DNA of 64,000 nucleotides, taken from positions 3,782,001-3,846,000 of the forward strand of contig NZ_CP197474.1 of the NCBI RefSeq assembly GCF_052180245.1, read 5' to 3'. The notes beneath the pieces were generated by a model. It had not been told where the DNA came from, searched no databases, and saw only the letters and a list, made by a program, of their open reading frames with translations. This document shows positions 33,132 to 42,273 of this stretch, in pieces; the first letter of the stretch is position 1, and each line of letters starts with the position of its first letter. This DNA is from Parapusillimonas sp013416435. Its GTDB lineage: Bacteria > Pseudomonadota > Gammaproteobacteria > Burkholderiales > Burkholderiaceae_B. The translations under genes were made by a program, and so were the position numbers.

Positions 33132-33455
33132 TTACGAACGAATGTATGCCCAACCGCTTTGTTGTAGGCGAACAAGCTCAAGGACTGCGGCTCTATCCAG
33201 TAAGCGAAGCGGCTGTCGATTCTGCCTATTGATTCGAGCAAGAGTATTCGGACACACCCATGTGAACTCGTCCGTATCTGGATGCGCCTCATCCAAGGCT
33301 TCGGCAACCGCCTCAGCATTAATGACGATACACACATCTGCTCCAGGGTCCTCCCGTCTCAAGTTCATCGCGTTGTTACGCGCCCGCTGAAGCGCCTCAG
33401 ACGTCGGTGCGTGAAACACAACTTTCAGTTCATTATCTTGCTGCATACTGGTCAT
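33132..33455 (-). CDS. DsrE-like sulfur-relay family protein
   Basis: A 107-residue protein resembling the DsrE/DsrF fold family (KVVFHAPTSEALQRARNNAMNL, ADVCIVINAEAVAEAL, WVCPNTLARI). Cysteines occur in ADVC and WVC. Relatives carry sulfur as a persulfide, although many single-gene homologues have no known role. Starts at 33455 or 33446 are both possible, with weak ribosome binding sites. It lies between a flavoprotein disulfide reductase gene and lnt in the redox operon. Confidence 0.65.
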   Translation of the reverse strand: MTSMQQDNELKVVFHAPTSEALQRARNNAMNLRREDPGADVCIVINAEAVAEALDEAHPDTDEFTWVCPNTLARINRQNRQPLRLLDRAAVLELVRLQQSGWAYIRS

Positions 33456-33594
33456 CGTAATTAGGACGTTAAATCGAGCAGTTGGCGGCTCGAAGGCCAC
33501 GCTATATATGGATTACAAAAGCTGATCCGAGAATAAAGCTAGGAATCGAACGGGCATGGACAGTCATAAGCGGCTCCTATGAATGTGGGTCACT

Positions 33595-34962
33595 TTAAGT
33601 ACCGATTTGCTGGGACGCCGATTTCAATGCACTCTGCAACATCTCCTCGATGGAGGGATGGTAGTACGGCATGGTCAGTAGCTCATCGACGGTTTGCTTC
33701 GCCTGAATCGCCCAGGCGAGCAGGTGCGCTATATGTTCACCTTGAGTCAGCAGCATGCTGGCGCCAAGCAAGATGCCCGTATCCGGCTCGGCATAAACTC
33801 GCAGCAGGTTATCTTTTGCACCCAATATCTTGGAGCGACCGTTGCCACTGCCTTCGGCCAACCCTATGATCGCACCCTTCTGCATCGCGGCAGCGTAGGA
33901 CACCCCTACTGTGCAAACATCCGGGCCCGTAAACAAGATCGACATCGGTACCCGGCGTGATGCACTTGGCCACTGCTCATCGCGCAAGTAGGACAACGCG
34001 GCGTGCGCCGCCATTAGCCCTTCATCCGCTGCTTCGTGCATCAGAGCCCGGTCGGGCTGCACGTCACCAGCAAAGAAAATCGGCACATCTGATGCCTGCA
34101 TGGTAACGGGGTCAATAGAGGGTCTACCTTGATCATCCAGCGAAATTCCCGCAGCCGCCAGATTCAGTGCATCAGTATTGGGAGTCCGCCCTGTGACGAC
34201 CAGAAGGCGGTCCACAACGGCACTATGCTCACTCGTACGCATGAGCACACCGTCGCCAGCCGGGTTGATTTCCACCGAGTCTCCCAGCCACATCGGCAAC
34301 TCGCTTATGAATGCAGAAATGGCCCGCTCCTGGACCATGGGATCTTGAATGCCACCGATAGTATGGCGCTGATCGGCTCCTATTACTTCTACGTCTAGAC
34401 GAGCGAGCGCCAAACCCAGCTCAAGTCCAACCGCTCCCATGCCAAGAATTCCCAATCGTTTCGGCAGTGATTCCTGGTCGAAAAGCGTATCGGTTGTCAG
34501 GATTCTAGTCGCTACACCTTCAAGTGCTTTCGGCACAACGGGGCTAGAACCGGTCGCTACAATGATGGCGTCGGCTTCGAGACGCTCCGATCCTACCTGC
34601 AAAACGCCGGGTTCAATGAAGCTTGCTTCGGCCAAAATCAAGCTATCCTTTGCCGCATTGCGCGTACGCTCTGCTGCTCCGTTCGCCAACATGTCCCGTG
34701 TCTCGCGAGCATGTTTCCACAAAGCCTGTCGTCCCCGCGGGAAGAGGACAGCTCCGTCTGGCAATTGCTTTGCGGTCTCCCAACGCATACCCGCATGCAA
34801 AGCAGCTTTCGACGGCATACATCCGACGCGAGCACACGTCGTGCCCAGCGGCCCTCTATCAATGAGTACCACTTTCTTGCCTGCAGCCTTTATCGCATGG
34901 AATGCAGCGATTCCTGCGGTGCCTGCGCCAATAATGGCGACATCAATTTTCCGGTTGGGCAT
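33595..34962 (-). CDS. Lipoamide-dehydrogenase-like FAD disulfide oxidoreductase
   Basis: A 455-residue pyridine-nucleotide disulfide oxidoreductase. The FAD motif IIGAGTAGIAAFHAI is followed by the redox-active pair in TTCARVGCMPSK, a NAD(P) motif LGILGMGAVGLELG, the ATG motif IVATGSSPV, a second FAD site FFAGD and the C-terminal HPSIEE containing the active-site His. Length fits dihydrolipoyl dehydrogenase, but no lipoyl enzyme is nearby. In this operon it may reduce small disulfides, persulfides or metals. The start at 34962 follows GGGAG; an ATG at 34980 has none. Confidence 0.85.
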   Translation of the reverse strand: MPNRKIDVAIIGAGTAGIAAFHAIKAAGKKVVLIDRGPLGTTCARVGCMPSKAALHAGMRWETAKQLPDGAVLFPRGRQALWKHARETRDMLANGAAERTRNAAKDSLILAEASFIEPGVLQVGSERLEADAIIVATGSSPVVPKALEGVATRILTTDTLFDQESLPKRLGILGMGAVGLELGLALARLDVEVIGADQRHTIGGIQDPMVQERAISAFISELPMWLGDSVEINPAGDGVLMRTSEHSAVVDRLLVVTGRTPNTDALNLAAAGISLDDQGRPSIDPVTMQASDVPIFFAGDVQPDRALMHEAADEGLMAAHAALSYLRDEQWPSASRRVPMSILFTGPDVCTVGVSYAAAMQKGAIIGLAEGSGNGRSKILGAKDNLLRVYAEPDTGILLGASMLLTQGEHIAHLLAWAIQAKQTVDELLTMPYYHPSIEEMLQSALKSASQQIGT

Positions 34963-35036
34963 TGAACTCCCTTTATCCATAATTAAAGAAATGGGCGCTG
35001 AAGCACGTTCGCAACAGCACACCAGTCTACGAACGG

Positions 35037-35858
35037 CTATCCGATATTGCGCATGAGCATCATGGCCGCCACCACAACGCAGGCGATCGCAAAAACTCGT
35101 TGCAATACCGTTGAGGAAATCTTCGGCACCAGCAAACGAGCGCTCGCCATGCCTGCGAGTGTGGCGGCCGAGAATGCCCAGGTCCCAGCAGTAAGTAAAA
35201 GACCTTGTTCCGACGCAATGAAGACGGTGACTACAGATAGCAGTGCAATCACCAGCAGAGATGTTGCGACGATACTGTGCATGCGAAGTTCGCTGAAGTA
35301 CCCCAGCGCGGGGACGATGATGAATCCACCGCCGACGCCCAACATGCCGGTAAAAAGACCCGAGACCACTCCGATACCGCCCAGCGTTGTGACGGTGCGT
35401 GGGTTCCAGATGAAGCGTCCGGTCTCCTTGGATACTTTGCAAACCCCAGATTGCACCATGGGCAACTCGCCATCGTTTTGAGCACCGCGTGAAGACATGA
35501 ACATGCGGTAGGCGACCACAAGCATGACGGCGACAAAGATCAAGCTCAGCCACCGGGAAGGAAGCCAGTGAGCCAGCCTAATGCCGAGCGGCGCAGTAAT
35601 GGCACCCGCTGTCGCCAAGACGATCGCGGCTTTGTATCGGACAAGGCCTTGGCGCAGCCCTTGCAATGCGCCAAGCATCGCTGCGGAGCCAACGGCCATG
35701 AGTGCCATAGGAGCAGCCGCACGCATATCCATACCCAGGCCAAACACCAGTGCCGGGACGGCAAAAATACCGCCTCCAGCCCCAGTGAGCCCTAAGACAG
35801 CGCCGATTACAAGCCCAAGCAGCCCGCCACTAAGCATCATGCCCCCTGCCTGGCACAT
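35037..35858 (-). CDS. TSUP (TauE/SafE) family sulfite/organosulfonate exporter
   Basis: A 273-residue membrane protein with about eight helices and the two-fold repeat of the TSUP family (VIGAVLGLTGAGGGIFAVPALV, and GLFTGMLGVGGGFIIVPAL). Members export sulfite, sulfoacetate or related anions, or move sulfur compounds inward. Its place between dsbG and a disulfide reductase, on an element that also carries a persulfide dioxygenase (which makes sulfite), suggests sulfite export. Start at 35858 (GGAA before it) or at the ATGATG near 35840. Confidence 0.85.
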   Translation of the reverse strand: MCQAGGMMLSGGLLGLVIGAVLGLTGAGGGIFAVPALVFGLGMDMRAAAPMALMAVGSAAMLGALQGLRQGLVRYKAAIVLATAGAITAPLGIRLAHWLPSRWLSLIFVAVMLVVAYRMFMSSRGAQNDGELPMVQSGVCKVSKETGRFIWNPRTVTTLGGIGVVSGLFTGMLGVGGGFIIVPALGYFSELRMHSIVATSLLVIALLSVVTVFIASEQGLLLTAGTWAFSAATLAGMASARLLVPKISSTVLQRVFAIACVVVAAMMLMRNIG

Positions 35859-35888
35859 AATTCCGTACGTCTGTACTCAGATGATCCA

Positions 35889-36662
35889 TCAGCGCGGACC
35901 CAACACTTCGGTCAACGCGCCCTGTTGCGGCATGCCGTTGTACTTCTGGATAAACCCCTTGTCGTCCTGAACGATGATGCCAGGTGTGCCTCGAAACCCC
36001 ATCGAAAGCATGAGCATTTGATTATCTTCGAGCGTCCGCTGTACATCGTCCGGTACGCTCTTGGCGGGCGTAATGCCGCCCTGATCGAACTTGACTTCAT
36101 TCTCGCGCAACGCAGCCGAAGGGTCGGCTGCGCCAAGAATCGCCGCCGCTTTGGCCGGGCTGTCCTCTTTGATGACGCCGACCAACAGGTGGCGCAACTG
36201 GACCTTTCCAGCATCCACCCACGGGCGCGCGGCCTCCCAGAACAAATGGCAATAGGGACAATTTGCATCGGTGAAGGCATAGATAATACGCGGCGCGTCG
36301 GCCTTGCCATCCAGCACCCACGTGGCCGACTCCAGCTGCGCCCAAGCCTGGTCGCTGATGGGCTTGGCAACCAGGCTCTGCAGTGTCGCTTGGTCAATCG
36401 GCTCGCCCTTGGCATTCAGGCGCGTGCCCGCAACGGCATTGCCATCGGCCAGAACGTAGACCGCGACGGGGCTGTCGCCCAGGACACCGGCGAAGGCGCG
36501 CACGCCTTTACCGGCCTCGAACTCCTGCTTGAAGATGACACCTTGGTCTTCCAACGCGTCGATAACCGGCGGTTTATCCGTGACCTGGGCCTGGCCTCCG
36601 CTGGGTATCAGAATGAGAGGCGCCGCAGTCATAAAAGCGAAAAGCACACGCTGTGCAAACAT
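35889..36662 (-). CDS. dsbG: DsbG/DsbC-type periplasmic disulfide isomerase/reductase
   Basis: A 257-residue periplasmic thioredoxin-fold protein with a signal peptide (cleaved about residue 25 after GGQAQ), an N-terminal cystatin-like dimerisation domain and a thioredoxin domain with CPYC (in ANCPYCHLFWEAARP). DsbG family members rescue oxidised cysteines and isomerise disulfides and must be kept reduced by DsbD, whose gene heads the same operon. It follows tlpA after 35 bp. Confidence 0.88.
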   Translation of the reverse strand: MFAQRVLFAFMTAAPLILIPSGGQAQVTDKPPVIDALEDQGVIFKQEFEAGKGVRAFAGVLGDSPVAVYVLADGNAVAGTRLNAKGEPIDQATLQSLVAKPISDQAWAQLESATWVLDGKADAPRIIYAFTDANCPYCHLFWEAARPWVDAGKVQLRHLLVGVIKEDSPAKAAAILGAADPSAALRENEVKFDQGGITPAKSVPDDVQRTLEDNQMLMLSMGFRGTPGIIVQDDKGFIQKYNGMPQQGALTEVLGPR

Positions 36663-36697
36663 AGTCGTTCCTTATCCGTACTGGGTTCGATGAATGG

Positions 36698-37249
36698 TCA
36701 AAAATGGCGTGATATCTTGTCTTTGAGATCGCTCATCGTGATCTCGCCTAAATGCAAGTCCACCATGCGCCCTTGTGCATCGAAAAAGAAGGTTGTGGGC
36801 AAGCCACCCGTTCGCATTTCCTGCATCGCCTTGGACGGTGGATCGAGCAGAACATCCTTCAAATTCAGACCTTCGCTATGAAGAAACGCTTTAGCCTGTT
36901 GCGCGCTTTCCCCCTGATTGATCAAGACGAAGGCAATGTCGGGAAATGCCGTCTGGGCCTGCTCGAGCACCGGCATCTCGCGCCGGCATGGTGGGCACCA
37001 AGTCGCCCAAAGATTGAGCACGACCGGCACCCCCACATACGAGCTCAAGTGGGCGGGACGCTCCTCCAGCGTCATTAGCTGCAAGTCCGGCAAACGCAGC
37101 GCGGCCTGCTGCGCCAGCTTGTCGGCTTCCAATCCCCGTGCTGTTGAGGAGTTTTCTGCGTTGTCTGTCTGATTGCAGCCCGCCATCAACACGAGAGTGA
37201 CGACAATAAGAATGGGTAGGCGTAAAGCCGGTGTAAGCCTGGTTATCAT
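36698..37249 (-). CDS. TlpA-family periplasmic thioredoxin lipoprotein
   Basis: A 183-residue lipoprotein (lipobox LMAGC, about residues 20-24) with a TlpA/ResA-type thioredoxin domain and active site WCPPC. It is anchored on the periplasmic side and should reduce cysteines of apocytochromes or of copper-site proteins such as oxidase subunits. Its C-terminal half is closely similar to that of the next gene upstream (both have PTT-x-FFDAQGR and HLGEIT), so the two are tandem paralogues. Starts overlap by 4 bp. Confidence 0.88.
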   Translation of the reverse strand: MITRLTPALRLPILIVVTLVLMAGCNQTDNAENSSTARGLEADKLAQQAALRLPDLQLMTLEERPAHLSSYVGVPVVLNLWATWCPPCRREMPVLEQAQTAFPDIAFVLINQGESAQQAKAFLHSEGLNLKDVLLDPPSKAMQEMRTGGLPTTFFFDAQGRMVDLHLGEITMSDLKDKISRHF

Positions 37250-38079
37250 TTTTCGGCCCCCGAGCCGGAAGATAGGTCGAAACGACGCAGCATCTTGTCC
37301 TTGAGACTGGGCATGGTGATCTCGCCCAAATGCATGTCCACTTGGCGCCCTTGCGCATCGAAAAACAAGGTGGTGGGCAAGCCGCGCGAGTTCATTGTGC
37401 GCATGGCTTCGGAAGCGGGGTCAAGTAAAACATCCGTCAAACTCAAACCCTCGCTTTCAAGAAAAGCCTGCGCCTGCTGCGCGCTTTCCCCTTGGTTAAC
37501 CAACACGAAGGCCACATCCGGAAAATCGGTCTGAACCTGCTCAAACACCGGCATCTCGCGTCGGCATGGCGGGCACCAACTCGCCCAAAGATTGAGTACG
37601 ATGGGGCGCCCTGCATACTCGCTCAGCGAAACGGGATGTTCGTCCAGCGTCGTCAGTTGCAGGTCCGGCAAAGGCGGCGCGGAGCGCAGCAATAAAGCGA
37701 GCACCCCGCCCGCGAGGGCCCATGCGACGACGCCGACCATGACGCCCGCCAGCACGGGGATGCGCAAGATCTGAGCGGACCGGGTTCGCTGCCAGATATA
37801 AGCAACGACCACCAGCACGCCGACCCACCAGACAAATCCACCATCGCCGATGGCGATCATGGATCTGGGTGCGGCCGAGTACTCCTCCCACCACTGCGCA
37901 ATGTATGCCAAGCGTGCAGTCAAGAGTCCCCAAACCACGGCGTCAAGAATCATTGATCCGGCGGCTTTGTAAGGCACATCGGGCGTCCGCCGACCGACAA
38001 TTCGTGCTGTCAGCCAAGCCAGCAGTACGGCGGCAATAACCGTGACGACCTGTATAGGAAATGGACCAATGCCGCTCAT
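37246..38079 (-). CDS. Fusion of Lgt-like membrane domain and TlpA thioredoxin domain
   Basis: A 277-residue protein in two parts. Residues 1-130 form about four membrane helices resembling a shortened prolipoprotein diacylglyceryl transferase (Lgt) scaffold without the full Lgt signature. Residues 135-270 are a TlpA-type thioredoxin domain with WCPPC. The membrane part probably anchors the thioredoxin domain and may exchange electrons within the membrane; diacylglyceryl transfer is unlikely. It overlaps dsbD and the next tlpA gene by 4 bp each. Confidence 0.85.
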   Translation of the reverse strand: MSGIGPFPIQVVTVIAAVLLAWLTARIVGRRTPDVPYKAAGSMILDAVVWGLLTARLAYIAQWWEEYSAAPRSMIAIGDGGFVWWVGVLVVVAYIWQRTRSAQILRIPVLAGVMVGVVAWALAGGVLALLLRSAPPLPDLQLTTLDEHPVSLSEYAGRPIVLNLWASWCPPCRREMPVFEQVQTDFPDVAFVLVNQGESAQQAQAFLESEGLSLTDVLLDPASEAMRTMNSRGLPTTLFFDAQGRQVDMHLGEITMPSLKDKMLRRFDLSSGSGAEK

Positions 38080-39926
38080 GACACCCCCGCCGCGTCCATG
38101 CGGTCCTGAAACTCGCGCGCACCGATCTCACCCACCACGCGCAGATCCCGCCGCTCCGTACCATCCGGCCCCACGAGTATGAGTGTGGGCGGCCCCATGA
38201 CGCCCCAGTGTTTGAGCAGTTCCTTATCCGTAGCGTCATTACGTGTCACGTCTGGCCGCACGATCTGCATACGCGCCAGCTGCGCCGCAACCGCGGGATC
38301 GCCGAATACATTGCGCTCGATTACATGGCAGCTGACGCACCAGTCGGCGTAGAAATCAATCAAGGTCCACTGACCGCGCGCGGCGCCTTCCGCGAGGCGA
38401 GCATCCACGTCGGCCACCGATTTCGCCTGGATATAACTGACCTCGGCGGTTGGCGTGGCCGCAGCGGGCGCGCCGCGCAGATGCGCCAGGGGCTGCAAGA
38501 CGGCATCACCCCCTGAAGCGGCGCCCATGAGCATCAGGACAGACCACAGACCGACGAATGCCGCCGCCGAACGCAAGCTCCACGCCAACCGCTGCCTGTT
38601 CGCAACGGCTTGCGCCCAAGCGACGAACCCCACCGCCACCAGCAGTATCCAGACCCCCCAGAGCAACAGGCTCATCGTGCCGGTCAGGAAACGCGTCAGC
38701 ATCATCACTGCCATGCCAACCATGACATAGCCGAAGGCGACGCGCACCCGATCCATCCACGCACCGGGCTTGGGCAGCACACGGGCGCCGAACACAGCAA
38801 TGGCCAACAATGGCAGGCCCATACCCAGACCCAGCGCAAACAAAGCCAGTCCCCCTTGAATCGCACTGCCCGTCTGACCGATGTACAACAGCGCACCCGC
38901 CAACGGAGCCGTCATGCATGGACCAACCAAAAGCGCCGACAGAAAACCCAGCACCGCCGCACCGGTGATACTCCCCCCCGAACGAGCAGGCCCCGCTGCC
39001 TGGAGGCGATTCATCACAGCGGATGGCAAGCGCAACTCGAACAGACCGAATAGCGAACTGGCCAGGATGAGAAAGAGTGCTGCGAAGGCGCCGAGCAACC
39101 AAGGCGACTGCAGCGTGGCTTGTAAATTGGCGCCCGCCAGTCCGGCCGCCACCCCCACTGCGGCGTAGGTACCCGCCATCGCCAGGACGTATGACGACGA
39201 CAAGACGAAAGCCCGACGCGGCTTGGCCTGGCTACCAACGACCATGCTGGAAACGATGGGAATCATCGGCAAAGTGCAGGGCGTAAAAGCCAACAATAGG
39301 CCGAATCCGAAAAACAGCAGCGTGCCGGCGATAGGCCCCAGCGCAGCAAGCCGCTGAGCAGCCGCCTGATCCTCGCCAACGCTGGCGCCCGAAGGCGTGC
39401 CGGCCGAATCAGGCCCGCGCTCCGAGGCTGATTCAGGTTCCGATGCCTGAGGCGGCTGCTCGACAGCCTGACCGTCAGCTACCGCTGTTGCTACTGGCGC
39501 GCTGATCTGTATCGTCTGCGGTGGATAGCAGATACCGTCTTCTGCACAGCCTTGCCAATGCAGTGTCAGTGGGCCGGTTACAGCCGTCGGGAAGCGCAGA
39601 CGGGCCGTATCGCCGGTGTAGATGACGGTATCGCCAAAAAACTCGTCGTGCCGGGGCGTTCCAGAAGGGAGAGCCAGATCAACAGCATTCTCTTTGTCGT
39701 CGACCAGCTTCAACGAGTGGCGGTAGACATAATAGCCGTCGGCAATATGCCCTTCGACTATATACTCTCGGCCTTGCTGCTTCACCTCCTCTACCTTGAA
39801 TACATCCGAGGCTTCAAGAAATTCGGGTTCCGTGGCCGACGAGAATAGACCGTTACTGGCCCAGGCGTTTCCGACGGCAAAACAAAACAGTACGAGAGCC
39901 GCACGGGCAATCCGGTAGACAGACAA
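38076..39926 (-). CDS. dsbD: DsbD transmembrane thiol-disulfide reductase
   Basis: A 616-residue protein that carries reducing power from cytoplasmic thioredoxin to the periplasm. All three domains are complete. An N-terminal periplasmic alpha domain follows a signal peptide, with GCAEDGICYPP holding the Cys pair. The eight-helix beta domain has FTPCTLPMIPIVSSMV and VGPCMTAPLAGAL. The C-terminal thioredoxin-like gamma domain has WCVSC. It heads the leftward cargo operon and lies just downstream of a YTTAAK-N5-YTTAAK repeat. Likely clients are DsbG, the two TlpA proteins and CcmG from the same island. Confidence 0.94.
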   Translation of the reverse strand: MSVYRIARAALVLFCFAVGNAWASNGLFSSATEPEFLEASDVFKVEEVKQQGREYIVEGHIADGYYVYRHSLKLVDDKENAVDLALPSGTPRHDEFFGDTVIYTGDTARLRFPTAVTGPLTLHWQGCAEDGICYPPQTIQISAPVATAVADGQAVEQPPQASEPESASERGPDSAGTPSGASVGEDQAAAQRLAALGPIAGTLLFFGFGLLLAFTPCTLPMIPIVSSMVVGSQAKPRRAFVLSSSYVLAMAGTYAAVGVAAGLAGANLQATLQSPWLLGAFAALFLILASSLFGLFELRLPSAVMNRLQAAGPARSGGSITGAAVLGFLSALLVGPCMTAPLAGALLYIGQTGSAIQGGLALFALGLGMGLPLLAIAVFGARVLPKPGAWMDRVRVAFGYVMVGMAVMMLTRFLTGTMSLLLWGVWILLVAVGFVAWAQAVANRQRLAWSLRSAAAFVGLWSVLMLMGAASGGDAVLQPLAHLRGAPAAATPTAEVSYIQAKSVADVDARLAEGAARGQWTLIDFYADWCVSCHVIERNVFGDPAVAAQLARMQIVRPDVTRNDATDKELLKHWGVMGPPTLILVGPDGTERRDLRVVGEIGAREFQDRMDAAGVS

Positions 39927-39961
39927 GCTGAACTCCTGCAGATAAACTTAGGTGGATCATG

Positions 39962-39988
39962 CACCTGCAGGATTAAGGGAAGCTTAAG
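39962..39988 (-). promoter_or_regulatory. PmrA/QseB-type direct repeat upstream of dsbD
   Basis: On the minus strand, CTTAAG-CTTCC-CTTAAT (39988-39972) matches YTTAAK-N5-YTTAAK, the direct repeat bound by PmrA-type OmpR-family regulators. Ten nt further downstream lies CATGAT, a -10-like hexamer. The dsbD start is 46 bp from the repeat. The same box with the same 10-nt spacing stands before the cco and ccm operons. Confidence 0.75.
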
Positions 39989-40002
39989 GCTTCGCAGGAA
40001 AC

Positions 40003-41361
40003 TCAAGAAAGCGTAGTATCGTCCGCTATTGGAAGCGTAAGTCGCGCTTCCAGCCCGCCGCCATCGCGTTCCAGAAGCTCAAATGCACCCGCATGTCGGC
40101 ATGCAATCGCGTTCACAATAGATAGGCCTAGTCCGTAACCGGGTATTTTGGGGTCTCCACGCCAAAACCGATTAACTGCTTGAACCCGCTCTTGCGCATT
40201 CAGGCCAGCACCTTCGTCCAGCACACTAATTTGCATGGTGCCATTGCTTTGCGGCTCCAGACGAATTGTAATGGGAGTGTCGGGGGGTGCGTAGCGTATT
40301 GCATTATCAATTAGGTTTTGGATGGCCCCAACTAGAAGTGGCCGCGCAGCGCGTACCGGCCGCGAGCTGTCAACCCCTTGTACCGATATTCTAGCCACAG
40401 AGTCACCGTACATTGGCTTCAATGCCTCAATTGCAATGGATGCCGCCTCAATCGGGTCGCTAGCTTCCTTCGCGATGGAATGGCCCTCTAACCGCGCCAG
40501 ATCAAGCAAACGCTGAAGGATATTTTGCAGCTGCTGTACCCCTTGGTCTGCGTTGGTCAGCGCAGCTTCCATAGTGGCTCTTTCCTCTCGCCGTTGCAGT
40601 GCAAGCTTCGCTACTTGAATGTGTGTTTTCACACCGGTAAGTGGCGTACGCAATTCGTGCGCAGCGCTATCGGTGAATCGGCGTTCTCGCACGATTGCAT
40701 CCTGCAGCCTTTCCAAAAGTTGCTCAATCGTATGCAAGAGTGGCTGTAACTCTATCGGGGCCTTCACTTCCGGCAACGGGCTATCGTCGCCGGGTCGGCG
40801 CCGTGCCAGAAGGCTGCGGATACGCTCCACAGGCGCCAGTCCACGGGTGATGCCCAACCACAGCACGATCAGGGTGCCAAACAAGGCGACAACGAACGGC
40901 ACCCCCGCCGAAAGGATCAACTCTTTGACCAATGCCTCTCTGACCTCGATGCTGTCGGCGGTGGCGATCTGAACATCGCCCTGCCGCAGTACATAAGTGC
41001 GCCATCGCTTATTACCGTATGTATAGGTGCTGAAGCCTGGATCAGCGTGCATCAGTTCAGGGCTGCCTGCCGTACGTGCCACGGTTTCAATCACGACTTC
41101 GCTGCGCACAAGGCTTACTTCGCACGCCACCCCATCTCGGGCGACGACGTCCAATGGCTTATCACCCATTGCGGCAATATCTCGAGGTTCGGGAAATTGG
41201 GAAACCAGCCCGGCAACCATTCGTGCCGACGCCGCCAGACGGTTGTCCAATGCCTGGCCTAACGACTGACGGGCGTCAATGAACATCCAGGTCGCCACCA
41301 AAGTCCAAAGCGCAGTCAGCGAAATACCGATATACAGCAGAAGGCGCAGCCGCAGACTCAT
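40003..41361 (-). CDS. Sensor histidine kinase (QseC/TctE-like)
   Basis: A 452-residue sensor kinase with two membrane helices (about residues 7-29 and 151-172) bounding a periplasmic sensor of about 120 residues, then HAMP, the phospho-accepting His235 in AAHELRTPL, and an ATPase domain with an N box (IQNLIDNAIRYAPP), DEGAGLN and GYGLGLSIV. The sensor part shows no known ligand motif. It overlaps the response regulator gene by 4 bp and lies between the two redox operons that carry the regulator's likely binding sites. Confidence 0.92.
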   Translation of the reverse strand: MSLRLRLLLYIGISLTALWTLVATWMFIDARQSLGQALDNRLAASARMVAGLVSQFPEPRDIAAMGDKPLDVVARDGVACEVSLVRSEVVIETVARTAGSPELMHADPGFSTYTYGNKRWRTYVLRQGDVQIATADSIEVREALVKELILSAGVPFVVALFGTLIVLWLGITRGLAPVERIRSLLARRRPGDDSPLPEVKAPIELQPLLHTIEQLLERLQDAIVRERRFTDSAAHELRTPLTGVKTHIQVAKLALQRREERATMEAALTNADQGVQQLQNILQRLLDLARLEGHSIAKEASDPIEAASIAIEALKPMYGDSVARISVQGVDSSRPVRAARPLLVGAIQNLIDNAIRYAPPDTPITIRLEPQSNGTMQISVLDEGAGLNAQERVQAVNRFWRGDPKIPGYGLGLSIVNAIACRHAGAFELLERDGGGLEARLTLPIADDTTLS

Positions 41362-42035
41362 GTTTCCGCTACCTTCTCGGTTGAGCCAAGCCTATAACCG
41401 AGTCCACGCACTGTTTCGACAATATTGTTTCCAAGCTTGCGGCGCAAATGATAAATATGGACGTTGATCGCATTGCTTTCCACGTTCTGCTCGTAACCAT
41501 AGACGCTATCACAAAGCTGTTCTGTGCTAAGGATGGCCTGAGGATTCTGCAACAACGCGCGCAGCAATGACAGCTCACGGCGTGCCAGCGTAACCGGCTT
41601 ATCGGCTAGCCATACTCGGCCTGTTGACGAACAGAACTTCAGTTCCCCGTGATTCATGCAGTCGGTGACACGACCTGCGACCCGGCGCGTCAGTACGTGC
41701 AATCGAGCCTGCAACTCATCCAAGTCGAAAGGTTTAACCAGGTAATCGTCGGCCCCTCCAAGTAACCCCTCCACACGGTGACTGAGTGCGTCACGTGCCG
41801 TCAACACGAGAACGGGAAGATCACGACCTTCTTCGCGCCAGCGGCGCAGTAACACCATTCCGTCTTCGTCCGGCAACCCAAGGTCAAGGATGCATACATC
41901 AAAGTATGACGTCGCCAATGCAGCATCCGCCAAGTTAGCCGTGCTCACATGGTCGATCGTCAGACCATGCAATCTCAATCCCGCCACGATACCGCTCGCG
42001 ACGAGGAGATCGTCTTCGACGAGCAAAATATGCAT
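41358..42035 (-). CDS. OmpR-family response regulator (QseB/PmrA-like)
   Basis: A 225-residue response regulator: receiver domain with Asp8-Asp9 and phospho-acceptor Asp51 (CILDLGLPDEDG), and a winged-helix DNA-binding domain (ELSLLRALLQNPQAILSTEQL, VNVHIYHLRRKLG-like end). The QseB/TctD/PmrA subgroup binds direct repeats of the YTTAAK type. The start is the ATG at 42035, preceded by AAGGAGA; an upstream in-frame extension is not needed. It is divergent from the oxidase operon. Confidence 0.92.
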   Translation of the reverse strand: MHILLVEDDLLVASGIVAGLRLHGLTIDHVSTANLADAALATSYFDVCILDLGLPDEDGMVLLRRWREEGRDLPVLVLTARDALSHRVEGLLGGADDYLVKPFDLDELQARLHVLTRRVAGRVTDCMNHGELKFCSSTGRVWLADKPVTLARRELSLLRALLQNPQAILSTEQLCDSVYGYEQNVESNAINVHIYHLRRKLGNNIVETVRGLGYRLGSTEKVAET

Positions 42036-42133
42036 TTCATTCTCCTTGCGTACCGGCGCTAAACATTCTCTGAACTCTCTATCAAGCAAAAATCTTAACA
42101 GCCTTTCAAGCTTTGCTCACCCGTTCCTCACCT

Positions 42134-42166
42134 CTTAATACTGCCTTAATTCTGGCAACTTATTGT
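42134..42166 (+). promoter_or_regulatory. PmrA/QseB-type direct repeat and -10 upstream of the cco operon
   Basis: CTTAAT-ACTGC-CTTAAT (42134-42150) is a perfect YTTAAK-N5-YTTAAK repeat pointing towards ccoN. Ten nt later comes TATTGT (42161-42166), a good -10. A weaker related pair (CTTGAA-N5-GTTAAG on the minus strand, 42110-42094) may serve the two-component genes themselves. Confidence 0.78.
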
Positions 42167-42273
42167 GTCGTCAATTTCGCTGCTTTTAATCTGGATTGCC
42201 GCGTACCTCCTGAGGCGGGATCGGATTACGAATCTACCAAACGCAGCTGCCACTGGAAGCGGACACGTATGCT

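Noticed and set aside
33068..33337. N-terminal extension of Lnt by up to 90 residues
   Set aside because: The extension overlaps the DsrE-like gene and has no membrane or domain character fitting Lnt.
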